64,000 nt of DNA from Salinimicrobium flavum (GCF_042684505.1 NZ_JBHULT010000005.1:124001-188000), one strand, 5' to 3'. Positions 42,014-51,037 are shown, counted from the stretch's first letter. Translations and numbers: made by a program. The notes: generated by a model not told the origin, from the letters alone.

Positions 42014-44254
42014 TTAGTTCCTGTCTTCCCTGTTCCTGTCTCTGTTCCCTCCACGAGATCTGTCATCACGTCCACGGTTGTCACGACTATCACGTCTTCC
42101 TCCGTCACGGTTATTGTCTCTTGGTGGTCTTGGAGAATATCCTTCAGGCTTTTCAAGCAATGCTTTTCTTGAAACTTTAGGTTTTCTTGTTTTTGGATCA
42201 ATGCCCAGGTACTTCACTTCGAAAACATCTCCCATGTTCACTACATCAGAAACATTTTCTGTGCGCTCCCATGCCAGTTCAGAAACGTGAAGTAATACTT
42301 CGTTTCCTTTGGCATTAGTATATTCAACTACGGCTCCGAAGTCAAGCATCTTAACTACTTTAACTTCGTAAACCTTTCCAACTTCAGGTTTGAAAGTAAT
42401 TGCTTTAATTCGCTTTTTCACTTCGTCGATCATCTCCTGGTTAACACCAAGGATCTCGATCACTCCCATTTCATCAATTTCTTCGATGACAATGGTAGTT
42501 CCGGTTTCCTTCTGCATCTCCTGGATCACTTTTCCACCTGGTCCTATCACGGCTCCAATGAATTCCTGAGGGATCTCCACTTTTTCCATTTTTGGAGCAT
42601 GTGCTTTCACATTGGCGTTAGGCTGAGCAATAGTCTCAGTAATTTTATCCAGGATGTGAAGACGTCCTTCTCTTGCCTGCTTTAAGGCCTTAACAAGGAT
42701 TACGTAAGGCAGACCTTTTACTTTGATATCCATTTGGCAGGCAGTAATACCATCAGCCGTTCCGGTTACCTTAAAGTCCATATCTCCAAGGTGATCTTCA
42801 TCTCCAAGGATGTCTGAAAGTACTGCATAACGCTCCCCGTCAGAGATGAGTCCCATTGCGATTCCAGATACCGGCTTTTTCATTTGAATACCTGCATCCA
42901 TCAATGCCATAGTTCCCGCACAAACGGTTGCCATAGAAGAAGAACCATTAGATTCCAAAACTTCAGAAACAATTCTTACGGTATAAGGACAATCCTCGGG
43001 GATCATATTTTTCAAACCTCTTTGTGCCAGGTTTCCGTGTCCTATCTCGCGGCGTGAAGTTCCTCTTATTGGGTAGGCTTCCCCGGTACAGAACGGTGGA
43101 AAGTTATAGTGCAGATAGAAAGTTTCCTCTCCCTGATGGGTAGGCATATCTATCATATTGGCCTCTCTCGAAGTACCCAGAGTCACTGTGGCAAGTGCCT
43201 GAGTTTCCCCACGGGTAAAGATAGCAGAACCATGAACTGAAGGAAGATAATCGACCTCACTCCATATGGGACGAATCTCGTCTGTCTTTCTTCCATCAAG
43301 ACGAAGTCCTTCAGCAAGGGTCAATTCCCGTACTGCCTCTTTTTCTGTTTGACTATAATATTTTTTGATCAGATCCTTGTTTTCTTCGAGTTCTTCTTCA
43401 GAAAACATTGCCAGTACTTCTTCCTTAACTGCAGAAAAAGCTTCCCCGCGGTCTTTTTTGCCGTGACCACCTTTAGCGATGTCGTATATTTTTTGATATA
43501 CTGCCTCACGTACTTTGGTTTCAATAGCCTCATCAGATTTGGCTTCGGGGTATTCCCTTACAGGTTTTCTTCCGAAGGCGTCAGCAAGACGATGTTGTGC
43601 TGCGATCTGATCTTTAATGGCATCATGAGCAAATTTAATAGCATCTGCCATTTCTTCTTCGCTGATCTCTTTCATTTCACCTTCTACCATCATCACTGAG
43701 TCTTCTGAAGCTCCAATGATCATATCGATATCAGATTCTGCCAACTGGCTGCGACTTGGGTTGATCACGAATTCACCGTTGATCCTTCCCACACGGGCTT
43801 CAGAAATTGCAGTTTCAAAAGGGATATCTGAAAGTTGAATCGCTGCGGAAGCTGCCAATCCTGCAAGAGCATCGGGCATAACTTCTTCATCATGTGACAT
43901 TAACTGGATCATTACCTGAGTTTCTGTCCTGTAATCTGAAGGGAAAAGTGGACGCAGTACGCGGTCAACAATTCTCATTACAAGGATCTCTCCATCACTT
44001 GGGCGGGCTTCTCTCTTGAAGAAACCGCCGGGATAACGACCTGCGGCTGCAAATTTCTCCCTGTAATCAACAGTTAACGGAAAGAAATCCATCGTGCTTT
44101 CCTTGTAAGAAGAAACGACAGTACAAAGTAACATGGCGTCTCCCATTTGTACAACAACAGAACCATGGGCCTGTTTTGCTAATTTTCCGGTCTCGATGGA
44201 GATGGTCCTGCCGTCCCCAAGATCGATGACCTCTTTAAATGTTTTTGGAATCAT
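42014..44254 (-). CDS. pnp: Polyribonucleotide nucleotidyltransferase (PNPase)
   Basis: 3'-5' exoribonuclease of 746 residues, in RNA decay. Seen in order: first RNase PH domain, helical linker, second RNase PH domain with GRRKTDEIRPIWSEV-like GRKTDEIRPIW and the catalytic FPPFCTGEAYPIRGTSRREI...GHGNLA region, KH domain (IGAVIGPGGKVIQEMQKETG), S1 domain (VVKMLDFGAVVEY, LLHVSELAW), and a tail of about 45 residues rich in Arg, Asp, Asn and Gly, which probably adds RNA binding. The tail is much more Arg-rich than in Escherichia coli, where the end binds RNase E. Confidence 0.97.
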   Translation of the reverse strand: MIPKTFKEVIDLGDGRTISIETGKLAKQAHGSVVVQMGDAMLLCTVVSSYKESTMDFFPLTVDYREKFAAAGRYPGGFFKREARPSDGEILVMRIVDRVLRPLFPSDYRTETQVMIQLMSHDEEVMPDALAGLAASAAIQLSDIPFETAISEARVGRINGEFVINPSRSQLAESDIDMIIGASEDSVMMVEGEMKEISEEEMADAIKFAHDAIKDQIAAQHRLADAFGRKPVREYPEAKSDEAIETKVREAVYQKIYDIAKGGHGKKDRGEAFSAVKEEVLAMFSEEELEENKDLIKKYYSQTEKEAVRELTLAEGLRLDGRKTDEIRPIWSEVDYLPSVHGSAIFTRGETQALATVTLGTSREANMIDMPTHQGEETFYLHYNFPPFCTGEAYPIRGTSRREIGHGNLAQRGLKNMIPEDCPYTVRIVSEVLESNGSSSMATVCAGTMALMDAGIQMKKPVSGIAMGLISDGERYAVLSDILGDEDHLGDMDFKVTGTADGITACQMDIKVKGLPYVILVKALKQAREGRLHILDKITETIAQPNANVKAHAPKMEKVEIPQEFIGAVIGPGGKVIQEMQKETGTTIVIEEIDEMGVIEILGVNQEMIDEVKKRIKAITFKPEVGKVYEVKVVKMLDFGAVVEYTNAKGNEVLLHVSELAWERTENVSDVVNMGDVFEVKYLGIDPKTRKPKVSRKALLEKPEGYSPRPPRDNNRDGGRRDSRDNRGRDDRSRGGNRDRNREDRN

Positions 44255-44270
44255 AATAATTTAAATTCTT

Positions 44271-44319
44271 CCTGCGGTTTCGCAGGTGTTAAACAATGGT
44301 CTCCCGTCTACAGGACGGG
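44271..44319 (-). promoter_or_regulatory. pnp mRNA leader with two hairpins
   Basis: CCTGCG/CGCAGG (44271-44276 and 44281-44286, loop of 4) and CCCGTC/GACGGG (44303-44308 and 44314-44319, loop of 5) lie 17-65 nt upstream of the pnp ATG. In other bacteria a leader hairpin mediates PNPase autocontrol; here this is inference. The rest of the 300-bp gap up to the rpsO stop holds a TTG-rich stretch near 44320-44346 and the rpsO terminator; I see no clear -7 box. Confidence 0.4.
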
Positions 44320-44524
44320 GCTGGTTGTGTTGTTGTTGGGTTGTTGTAAGACCAATGAAAAACTACCTTTTTAAACTTTGACACTATGCCTAAGTTTACA
44401 GGGATGTTTTGGCTTTTATTCCTGATTTATTTCAGGATAAAAATTTACACAGAATTTTCTCAGCAAAAGAGGAAAAACCAAATAAATTTAAAAGCATTGT
44501 TGTTTTGCAGAAGAAAAAAGGGAT

Positions 44525-44548
44525 AAAAAAAGGGGCCGCAAAGCCCCT
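44525..44548 (-). terminator. Rho-independent terminator of rpsO
   Basis: AGGGGC (44531-44536) and GCCCCT (44543-44548) with a 6-nt loop; the A run on the plus strand at 44525-44531 provides the U tract. It ends 7 bp from the rpsO stop. Confidence 0.9.
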
Positions 44549-44554
44549 AAAAAA

Positions 44555-44824
44555 TTATTTTCTTAAACCTAATTCCTTAATGATTTCCCGATATCTAACG
44601 ATATCTTTCTTCATTAAGTAATCCAGCAGGCTTCTTCTTTTACCTACTAATTTAACAAGTGATCGTTCTGTATTGTAATCTTTACGATTATTCTTCAGGT
44701 GCTGAGTCAAATGTTCAATGCGGTGAGTGAATAATGCGATTTGGCCTTCAGCAGACCCTGTATCATTCTTTCCCTTGCCGTGTTTCGCAAAAAGATCTTG
44801 TTTTGCGTCTTTTGTTAGATACAT
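44555..44824 (-). CDS. rpsO: 30S ribosomal protein S15
   Basis: S15, 89 residues from the ATG at 44824, the usual length; the frame is open further upstream but that part is not conserved and contains the promoter. Seen: GSAEGQIALFTHRIEHLTQHL, HLKNNRKDYNTERSL, VGKRRSLLDYLMKKD, RYREIIKELGLRK. Binds 16S rRNA early in 30S assembly. Own promoter and terminator. Confidence 0.98.
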   Translation of the reverse strand: MYLTKDAKQDLFAKHGKGKNDTGSAEGQIALFTHRIEHLTQHLKNNRKDYNTERSLVKLVGKRRSLLDYLMKKDIVRYREIIKELGLRK

Positions 44825-44856
44825 TCCAATATTAATTTTAATGATTTTTATGTATT

Positions 44857-44886
44857 TGGCAGGTTTTCTGCCAGGCGGCAAATATA
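44857..44886 (-). promoter_or_regulatory. rpsO promoter and leader hairpin
   Basis: CAAATATA at 44879-44886 reads TATATTTG on the minus strand (-7 box). The transcript would begin near 44872 and fold at once into TGGCAG-GTTTT-CTGCCA on the DNA map (44857-44873), a perfect 6-bp hairpin, then run about 35 A/U-rich nt to the start codon. S15 controls its own mRNA through leader structures in several phyla, so this is a candidate site. Confidence 0.5.
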
Positions 44887-44943
44887 CTACTTTCTTTTTA
44901 TTTACTAGTCTTCAGACATTTAAATTTTGTAGGGTTTGAAGTC

Positions 44944-45813
44944 TCAATGGGTTACTCCAGGCCTTAAAGGTTGGTTCTGAATCAAATCAATATACTGGTT
45001 CACCTTGTTCTTTAATTCTGAACGTTTGGTAATGAAATCAAGAAAACCGTGTTCCTTTAGGAATTCAGAGGTCTGGAAATCTTCAGGAAGGTCTTTTCCG
45101 GTTGTATCTTTTACCACGCGGGGTCCTGCGAAACCAATCAATGCTCCCGGTTCGGCAATATTGATATCCCCTAACATTGCAAAAGAAGCCGTCGTTCCGC
45201 CGGTTGTAGGATCTGTACACAAGGAAATATAGGGAATACGGGCATCTGCCAGTTGTGCCAGTTTAGCTGAAGTTTTTGCAAGCTGCATAAGAGAATAAGC
45301 AGCTTCCATCATTCTGGCGCCACCAGATTTAGAGATGACCATTAAAGGGATCTTGTGTTCAAGAGCATAATTTGCCGCACGTGAGATCTTCTCACCTACC
45401 ACAGCGCCCATGGAACCTCCAATGAATTTAAAATCCATACAGGCGATCACAATATCCTTTCCTTTTGATTTACCCACGGCAGTTCGAACTGCGTCTTTAA
45501 GTCCTGTTTTTTCCTGGGCAGCCGCCAAACGATCGGTATATTTCTTGGTGTCCTCAAAATTGAGTGGATCCCTTGAGGTAAGATCTTTGTCAAGTTCAGT
45601 GAACTTGTTGTCGTCAAAAAGAATCTTGAAATATTCGTTACTTCCAATCCTTACATGATAACCGTCTTCAGGACTAACATAGAAATTCTTCTCCAGTTGC
45701 TCTGCGTCTACGATCTTACCGGTAGGGGATTTATACCATAAACCTTTTGGTACATCCTTCTTGTCTTCGGTAGCAGTTTGTATTCCTTTTTGTGTTCTTC
45801 TAAACCAGGCCAT
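44944..45813 (-). CDS. accD: Acetyl-CoA carboxylase carboxyltransferase subunit beta (zinc ligands replaced)
   Basis: Beta subunit of the carboxyltransferase of fatty-acid synthesis, 289 residues. Seen: crotonase-fold core with CMDFKFIGGSMGAVVGEK, SGGARMMEAAYSLMQLAKT, TDPTTGGTTASFAMLGDI, EPGALIGFAGPRVV. Odd: the N-terminal zinc ribbon has lost all four Cys; the positions read Ser29, Gly32 (LWYKSPTGK) and Ser47, Asp50 (YVSPEDGYH), while the surrounding pattern is kept. Follows fba by 69 bp with a hairpin in between. Confidence 0.96.
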   Translation of the reverse strand: MAWFRRTQKGIQTATEDKKDVPKGLWYKSPTGKIVDAEQLEKNFYVSPEDGYHVRIGSNEYFKILFDDNKFTELDKDLTSRDPLNFEDTKKYTDRLAAAQEKTGLKDAVRTAVGKSKGKDIVIACMDFKFIGGSMGAVVGEKISRAANYALEHKIPLMVISKSGGARMMEAAYSLMQLAKTSAKLAQLADARIPYISLCTDPTTGGTTASFAMLGDINIAEPGALIGFAGPRVVKDTTGKDLPEDFQTSEFLKEHGFLDFITKRSELKNKVNQYIDLIQNQPLRPGVTH

Positions 45814-45830
45814 TGAGTGTAGGATTTAAA

Positions 45831-45868
45831 AAATTCCGGGATGTAAAGTACATAAAACCCCGGAATTT
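45831..45868 (-). terminator. Hairpin between fba and accD, terminator or attenuator
   Basis: AAATTCCGGG (45831-45840) pairs with CCCGGAATTT (45859-45868), 10 bp; the loop holds a second small stem ATGTA/TACAT. The T tract on the minus strand is short, so termination may be partial and accD may receive read-through from fba. Confidence 0.6.
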
Positions 45869-45882
45869 TATTCTATTTCTGA

Positions 45883-46950
45883 TTAAAGTGTATTGATATT
45901 ATTAAGGTCTTCAAAAGCCTTTTTTAGACGGGCTTTAAAGGTAAGCTCTCCTTCCCTTACCCATTTCCTGGGATCATAGTATTTCTTATTAGGAACTTCA
46001 GCCCCCTCAGGATTCCCTATCTGGGATTTTAAATATTCTGCCTTACTTCCCATATAGTCCCTGATTCCTTCGGTATAAGCATACTGAAGATCTGTGTCTA
46101 TATTCATCTTGATCACCCCGTATCCAATTGCTTCCCTTATTTCTTCAACAGTAGAACCACTTCCGCCATGGAAAACAAAGTCGATGGTATTTTCACCAAC
46201 ACCGAATTTCTTCGAAACATGTTCCTGTGAATTCTTAAGGATCACCGGAGTTAATTTGACATTTCCGGGCTTGTAAACACCATGCACGTTTCCAAAGGCG
46301 GCAGCGACAGTGAACTGGTCACTTATTTTGCTCAATTCCTCATAAGCATAAGCCACTTCTTCAGGTTGGGTATATAATTTGGAAGAATCGATATCTGTAT
46401 TGTCTACCCCGTCTTCTTCACCTCCTGTAACCCCAAGCTCGATCTCTAGAGTCATCCCCATTTTGCTCATTCGCTCCAGGTATTTTTTAGAGGTCTCGAT
46501 GTTCTCTTCGATAGGCTCTTCAGAAAGATCAAGCATATGCGAACTGTATAGTGGTTTCCCGAACTGCTTAAAATGTTTTTCACTGGCATCCAGCAAACCG
46601 TCAACCCATCCTGTAAGTTTTTTTGCACAATGATCTGTATGAAGTATTACTGTAGCTCCATAAAGTTCGGCCAGTTCATGAACGTGTTTAGCACCTGCAA
46701 CTGCTCCTGCAATAGCAGCTTTTTCGTTCTCGTTTGAAAGTCCTTTTCCTGCATTGAACTGGGCTCCCCCGTTAGAGAACTGGATGATCACCGGGGCATT
46801 TAATTCTGCAGCAGTTTCCAAAACGGCGTTGATACTGCTTGAACCTATTACATTAACTGCCGGAAGGGCGAATTTTTTGCTTTTTGCATATCTGAAGATC
46901 TCCTGTACTTCTTTTCCTGTGGCTACTCCGGGTTTTATATTGTGACTCAT
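45883..46950 (-). CDS. fbaA: Class II fructose-bisphosphate aldolase
   Basis: Zinc-dependent aldolase of glycolysis and gluconeogenesis, 355 residues (the longer class IIA form). Seen: ALPAVNVIGSSSINAVLETA, IIQFSNGGAQF, the zinc/catalytic ILHTDHCAKK, EIELGVTGGEEDGVDN, FVFHGGSGS and KMNIDTDLQYAYT. Single promoter; accD lies downstream. Confidence 0.97.
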   Translation of the reverse strand: MSHNIKPGVATGKEVQEIFRYAKSKKFALPAVNVIGSSSINAVLETAAELNAPVIIQFSNGGAQFNAGKGLSNENEKAAIAGAVAGAKHVHELAELYGATVILHTDHCAKKLTGWVDGLLDASEKHFKQFGKPLYSSHMLDLSEEPIEENIETSKKYLERMSKMGMTLEIELGVTGGEEDGVDNTDIDSSKLYTQPEEVAYAYEELSKISDQFTVAAAFGNVHGVYKPGNVKLTPVILKNSQEHVSKKFGVGENTIDFVFHGGSGSTVEEIREAIGYGVIKMNIDTDLQYAYTEGIRDYMGSKAEYLKSQIGNPEGAEVPNKKYYDPRKWVREGELTFKARLKKAFEDLNNINTL

Positions 46951-46969
46951 ATTATTTTGTTTAGGGTAA

Positions 46970-46977
46970 CAAAAATA
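46970..46977 (-). promoter_or_regulatory. -7 box of fba
   Basis: CAAAAATA on the plus strand reads TATTTTTG on the minus strand, a full match to TAnnTTTG, 20 bp before the fba ATG. Confidence 0.5.
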
Positions 46978-46992
46978 AGAAATTTAGTTGGC

Positions 46993-49557
46993 TTAGAAAG
47001 GATAATTAATACCTACATTATAGACCGCATTGGCCAGATTATAATCCCTGAACCATCTTCTTCCTTCGGGTCCTGCCGGATTGTAGGTTTTAAATCCAAT
47101 ATCAAACCTGAGAACGAAAAAATCGAAATCATATCGCAGTCCAATTCCTGAACCAATGGCGATCTCCTCCAGGTCTGCGAGGGAGGTAAAGGTGGAAGCT
47201 TCCTCTTCTACCACATCAAGTACATTCCAGATATTCCCGGCATCCACAAAAATGGCGCTGTTAAGGTCTCCAATGAGGTTATACCGGTATTCGGCACTTA
47301 AGGCGATCTTCATGTTGGCTTCATTGAATTCGTTTCTTCCACCACTGCTTCCGGGCCCAAGGGAATAAGGTTGCCAGGCCCTGTTGTCATTAGGCCCTCC
47401 CGCGAAGAAACTGCGAATAAAAGGAATACTGTTCGAATTTCCGTAAGGAATGGCTATTCCACCAAAGGTCCTTATAGCAAAAACGTTATCTCTGCCAAAT
47501 TCCCAATGTTTGATATAATCGATTTCTGTTTTGACATATTGAGAAAAATTCACTCCAAAGATATTATACCTTCCGTCTTCATCCTTCTGAAGGTTAGCAA
47601 TCCCGGAAATAGCTGAAAGGACATTTCCTGCAGCTTCAACTTTCACCCTTAACCTGGAAAAATCTTCGTCATAGATGTTTTCCTTTTTGTTGAGGATGTA
47701 GGAGAAATTTGAGGCAAAGATCAAATTGTCTTCAGAAAGCCTGTTTTTTCTTTCCCTTATGTCATTAAGTTCCTGAGATTGGGAAGGGGTGAGATTGTCG
47801 ATATTTCCCTGCCTGACATCCCTAAGGAAAAGATCGGCACCATCGGGGATCTCCAGTTTTTTCATTCCGTCATCGCCAATTACAAAATATTCTTCGGAAG
47901 GGGAGATATTTTCTGAAGTGGCAATTTCATTTAGTTCCTGATAGGAATTGCGGTAAACGTTGAAGTAGTTATCGGTATTCAGGTTTCTTATGTACTGGAC
48001 GTTGACCAGGTCAAGAAGATGGGTCAGGTTTTCTGAAGGAAGCCATCGATAATTCATGATGGCAAGAAGGCTTTGTTTGTCCAGGCCAATATTGGTCTGG
48101 GTGCTGGCTCCCAGGCTGAACTTTGTAAAGGGATACATGAATTTAGGAATGAATCTTTCCGTGGAAACCGGGAACAATATCCGTGGCAGGGTAAGGTCTA
48201 CATCCATTCCCACTTCTGTTATATCAAAGAACCTGTCATCATCATTCGCGGCATCTTTGGAGGAGCCAATACTTCCCCGTCCCGAAATTTCCAGGATCTC
48301 TGCACCTTTGAAGATATTCCTTATCAAAAGGGAACCTCCAAATCCTATCCCGAATTTTTGAATGTTACTTTGTGAAACGTCAAACTCAAAACCAAGAGAA
48401 TACCTTTGTCTGGCAGTTAAGAAGATATTGGCGATAAGGTCTGTTCCGGTGCTATCAGCAGGATCTTCGATATACTGGATGTTGGGATATCGAAAAATAC
48501 GCAGTTGGTTCAATCGGTTGTAGGTAAGGCTTCGTTGCTCGTCAGAGTAGATGCTTTCCGGGGTTATGAAGATCGCGTTAGTGAGGGCCTTTGGTTTATA
48601 TTTTAGTTTATCAAAACTGTAAATATAGTATCCTTCATTGGAGGCTGTATCTGTGACCGGTTCTTTTCGGTTTTCAAAATTGAAATCCGGAAAAATATTT
48701 ACCCGGCTAATTTTATGGACCTTGAACGGGATCCTGGTCTGGATTCCGTTAACGGTTGCCTGCCGGTTTTGAATGATTACCGAAGTGTTGACCTTTTGAT
48801 TGGTATTGATGGTATCTGCCTCAAAACTGATGTATTCCTGTTCAAAATGAAAGAGTCCGTTATTCCTGTAAAGTGATGTGAGGCGTTCCCTTTCTGCCCC
48901 AAAATCAGCAGTCTTATATTGCCTTCCCTCCACGATCTCAGAATCTGCACGATGTACATTATAAATAGAATCTGCTACTATAGAGGCTATCCTGGTAGAA
49001 ATTGAATCTACCCGGTAAGGTTCTTTTGGTTGTACATAATAATTTACGGTAGCCCTTCTTTTTTTCTGCGGAAGGATCTCATAACTGGTTTCAGCATTGA
49101 ACCATCCGTTGTTCCAGTACCAGGCCTTCAGTCTTTCAGAAGATCTTTTGGTGAGACTGGTATCGACAATAGCGGGTGGCTCTCCTGTCTCCTTGATCCA
49201 GTTATTGATATTGACATAAATGTTGCCCAGACGTACCACCTGTTTTTCAGACAGTACGTTTACCAGTCTTTCCTTACGGTTTTCTTTTTTGTTCAACCAG
49301 TGATTAAATGTGGAATCGGGATTGGCCTTGGCAAGGTTGTAAAAATGTAATTGTAGTGGTATGCCGAGTATACGGGAATTTGGCTCCTGGTAAAGTTGAT
49401 TGTAGATCCTCCTTTCAGAGATCTCTTCCCCGTCAACTATGATTTTGTTGTGAGTTAGTAAATGTTCATCATTTGGAACTCTTTTAACGGCATTGCAGGA
49501 AAAAAGTAAGCTTACGGTTAAAAGAATTAATGATATTTTTGCCTCAAAGTATTTCAA
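46993..49557 (-). CDS. tamL: TamA-like outer membrane lipoprotein (TamL), BamA/Omp85 superfamily
   Basis: Omp85-family protein of 854 residues. Seen: lipoprotein signal with LLFSC (Cys21), POTRA-type region with TVNYYVQPKEPYRVDSI, and a C-terminal 16-stranded barrel with PRILFPVS, RSFFAGGPNDNRAWQPYSLGPG (the substrate-binding VRGF/Y-type L6 loop region appears here as NDNRAW) and a final strand ending in NYPF. In Bacteroidota this lipid-anchored relative of TamA works with TamB in outer membrane biogenesis; no tamB is in the window. Divergent from an rRNA methyltransferase. Confidence 0.88.
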   Translation of the reverse strand: MKYFEAKISLILLTVSLLFSCNAVKRVPNDEHLLTHNKIIVDGEEISERRIYNQLYQEPNSRILGIPLQLHFYNLAKANPDSTFNHWLNKKENRKERLVNVLSEKQVVRLGNIYVNINNWIKETGEPPAIVDTSLTKRSSERLKAWYWNNGWFNAETSYEILPQKKRRATVNYYVQPKEPYRVDSISTRIASIVADSIYNVHRADSEIVEGRQYKTADFGAERERLTSLYRNNGLFHFEQEYISFEADTINTNQKVNTSVIIQNRQATVNGIQTRIPFKVHKISRVNIFPDFNFENRKEPVTDTASNEGYYIYSFDKLKYKPKALTNAIFITPESIYSDEQRSLTYNRLNQLRIFRYPNIQYIEDPADSTGTDLIANIFLTARQRYSLGFEFDVSQSNIQKFGIGFGGSLLIRNIFKGAEILEISGRGSIGSSKDAANDDDRFFDITEVGMDVDLTLPRILFPVSTERFIPKFMYPFTKFSLGASTQTNIGLDKQSLLAIMNYRWLPSENLTHLLDLVNVQYIRNLNTDNYFNVYRNSYQELNEIATSENISPSEEYFVIGDDGMKKLEIPDGADLFLRDVRQGNIDNLTPSQSQELNDIRERKNRLSEDNLIFASNFSYILNKKENIYDEDFSRLRVKVEAAGNVLSAISGIANLQKDEDGRYNIFGVNFSQYVKTEIDYIKHWEFGRDNVFAIRTFGGIAIPYGNSNSIPFIRSFFAGGPNDNRAWQPYSLGPGSSGGRNEFNEANMKIALSAEYRYNLIGDLNSAIFVDAGNIWNVLDVVEEEASTFTSLADLEEIAIGSGIGLRYDFDFFVLRFDIGFKTYNPAGPEGRRWFRDYNLANAVYNVGINYPF

Positions 49558-49576
49558 GTAGTGATTTTAAAGTGTT

Positions 49577-49584
49577 CAAAAATA
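49577..49584 (-). promoter_or_regulatory. -7 box of tamL
   Basis: CAAAAATA on the plus strand reads TATTTTTG on the minus strand, 20 bp before the tamL ATG. The whole gap to the divergent gene is only 37 bp. Confidence 0.5.
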
Positions 49585-49594
49585 CAACTTTGGT

Positions 49595-50332
49595 ATGTTT
49601 AGCAAAAGCCAATTCAAACTAATAAACAGTCTGTCTCAAAAAAAGTACAGGTATAAACACAGACTGTTTGTAGTAGAAGGAATAAAGGCTGTTTCTGAGC
49701 TGCTTGAGTCAGATCTTGAACTTCATTCATTATTTACGACCCGGGATATTTTTAAGGCTGAAAAGGAAAAAACTTTCATAATAGAAGAATCTGAGCTTAG
49801 AAAGATCAGTAACCTTATCACCCCTCAAACATCCCTGGCAGTTTTTCACATGCCCGAAGGTCACGAGCCGGTTTTAGAAGGATTGGTCGTGGCACTCGAC
49901 GGAGTCCAGGATCCCGGTAACCTTGGTACTATCATACGCATGTGTGACTGGTTTGGGATTTCCCAACTTATTTGTTCTATGGGAACAGTGGACTGTTACA
50001 ATTCAAAAGTGGTGCAGGCTACCATGGGTTCCATTGCAAGGGTAAAGATAATTTATACCTCCCTGCCTGAGTTGCTTGGACAGGTCCAACCCTCGATTCC
50101 TGTTTTTGGGGCTTTTTTAGAGGGGGAGAATATCTACACTCATTCTTTACCTGCAGAAGGCCTTATAGTCATGGGAAATGAGGCTTCGGGAATAACCCCT
50201 GAAGTTGAAGCTCTTATCACTACCAAACTTGTGATCCCTCAGTTTGGAAAAGAGCAAAATACAGAAAGCCTGAATGTGGCCACTGCTACTGCTATATTTC
50301 TGAGTGAATTCTGCCGGAGGCAGTTCTATTGA
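49595..50332 (+). CDS. SpoU/TrmH-family RNA 2'-O-methyltransferase
   Basis: SPOUT methyltransferase of 245 residues, RlmB/TrmH-like, acting on rRNA or tRNA ribose. Seen: an N-terminal L30e-like substrate-binding domain (YRYKHRLFVVEGIKAVSELL), motif 1 LDGVQDPGNLGTIIRMCDWFG, motif 2 VMGNEASGI and motif 3 IPQFGKEQNTESLNVATA, which together form the knot that binds SAM. The exact nucleotide cannot be told. Its 3' end overlaps porT by 7 bp (convergent). Confidence 0.93.
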   Translation: MFSKSQFKLINSLSQKKYRYKHRLFVVEGIKAVSELLESDLELHSLFTTRDIFKAEKEKTFIIEESELRKISNLITPQTSLAVFHMPEGHEPVLEGLVVALDGVQDPGNLGTIIRMCDWFGISQLICSMGTVDCYNSKVVQATMGSIARVKIIYTSLPELLGQVQPSIPVFGAFLEGENIYTHSLPAEGLIVMGNEASGITPEVEALITTKLVIPQFGKEQNTESLNVATATAIFLSEFCRRQFY

Positions 50333-51036
50333 AAGGTAAAATTCAGGAATAATCCCCTGGAGGACATTTTGTCAACATTTCCGGTATACATACTGGCGGG
50401 GTCGTTATCATCCCTTACCAGTTCGTCATTAATGGCAAATACTCCCCTGATGGAAGGGGTGAATTTGAAGTAATACAGATAAAGATCGATCCCGAAGCCT
50501 ATTTCATAATAATAGGAGTTCGTTGTCATCCTGAACTGCCCCTCATAATTATCTTCCGGGTTGTTCTCATTACTCGAAAGGTTTAGGGAAGTAGAAACTC
50601 CTCCCACCACGAAAGGCTTGAAATTGTTTATTCGGGTGGTAGAGAATTTTAATAATAAAGGAACATGGACGTATGTGGAGTTGATCTCCCTAAAGGTATC
50701 CCCATCGGCTTTCCAGAATTGAAAATTGATCCGGTTGAAAGAAACCCCTGGTTCCAGGCGTAGGTCTAAATGATCACTCAAGCGTAGATTTCCTACCAGC
50801 CCTACATTAAAACCTATTGTTCGGTCTACAGAGAAATCTTTTCCGGTAGAAGGGTTGGCACTATAATCTTTATAGTCAAAATTGAGATCATACGTATTAA
50901 ATCCAAGAAAATATCCCCAGGACCAGCGTTGCATGTCAAAATTAGGATTGTTGATCACTTTATCGCCTGAAAAAATCTGGGCTTGTGCAGGTAAAATGCT
51001 TAAAAAAAATATAGCTAGGATAAGAGTCTTCTTCAT
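50326..51036 (-). CDS. porT: PorT-family outer membrane protein (type IX secretion)
   Basis: Outer membrane beta-barrel protein of 236 residues with a signal peptide (ending PAQAQ). Seen: DMQRWSWGYFLGFNTYDLNF, GFNVGLVGNLRLSDHLDLRLEPG, and a final aromatic strand RGLFLNFTFQ. PorT is needed for type IX secretion in Porphyromonas and Flavobacterium (as SprT). The ubiE gene directly upstream (1 bp gap) is the usual neighbour. It links this locus to the secreted adhesin at 58112-64000 and to gldB/gldC. Confidence 0.9.
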   Translation of the reverse strand: MKKTLILAIFFLSILPAQAQIFSGDKVINNPNFDMQRWSWGYFLGFNTYDLNFDYKDYSANPSTGKDFSVDRTIGFNVGLVGNLRLSDHLDLRLEPGVSFNRINFQFWKADGDTFREINSTYVHVPLLLKFSTTRINNFKPFVVGGVSTSLNLSSNENNPEDNYEGQFRMTTNSYYYEIGFGIDLYLYYFKFTPSIRGVFAINDELVRDDNDPASMYTGNVDKMSSRGLFLNFTFQ

Positions 51037-51037
51037 A

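Noticed and set aside
44825..44881. Upstream extension of rpsO
   Set aside because: The extra 19 residues are not part of S15 and cover the leader hairpin and promoter.
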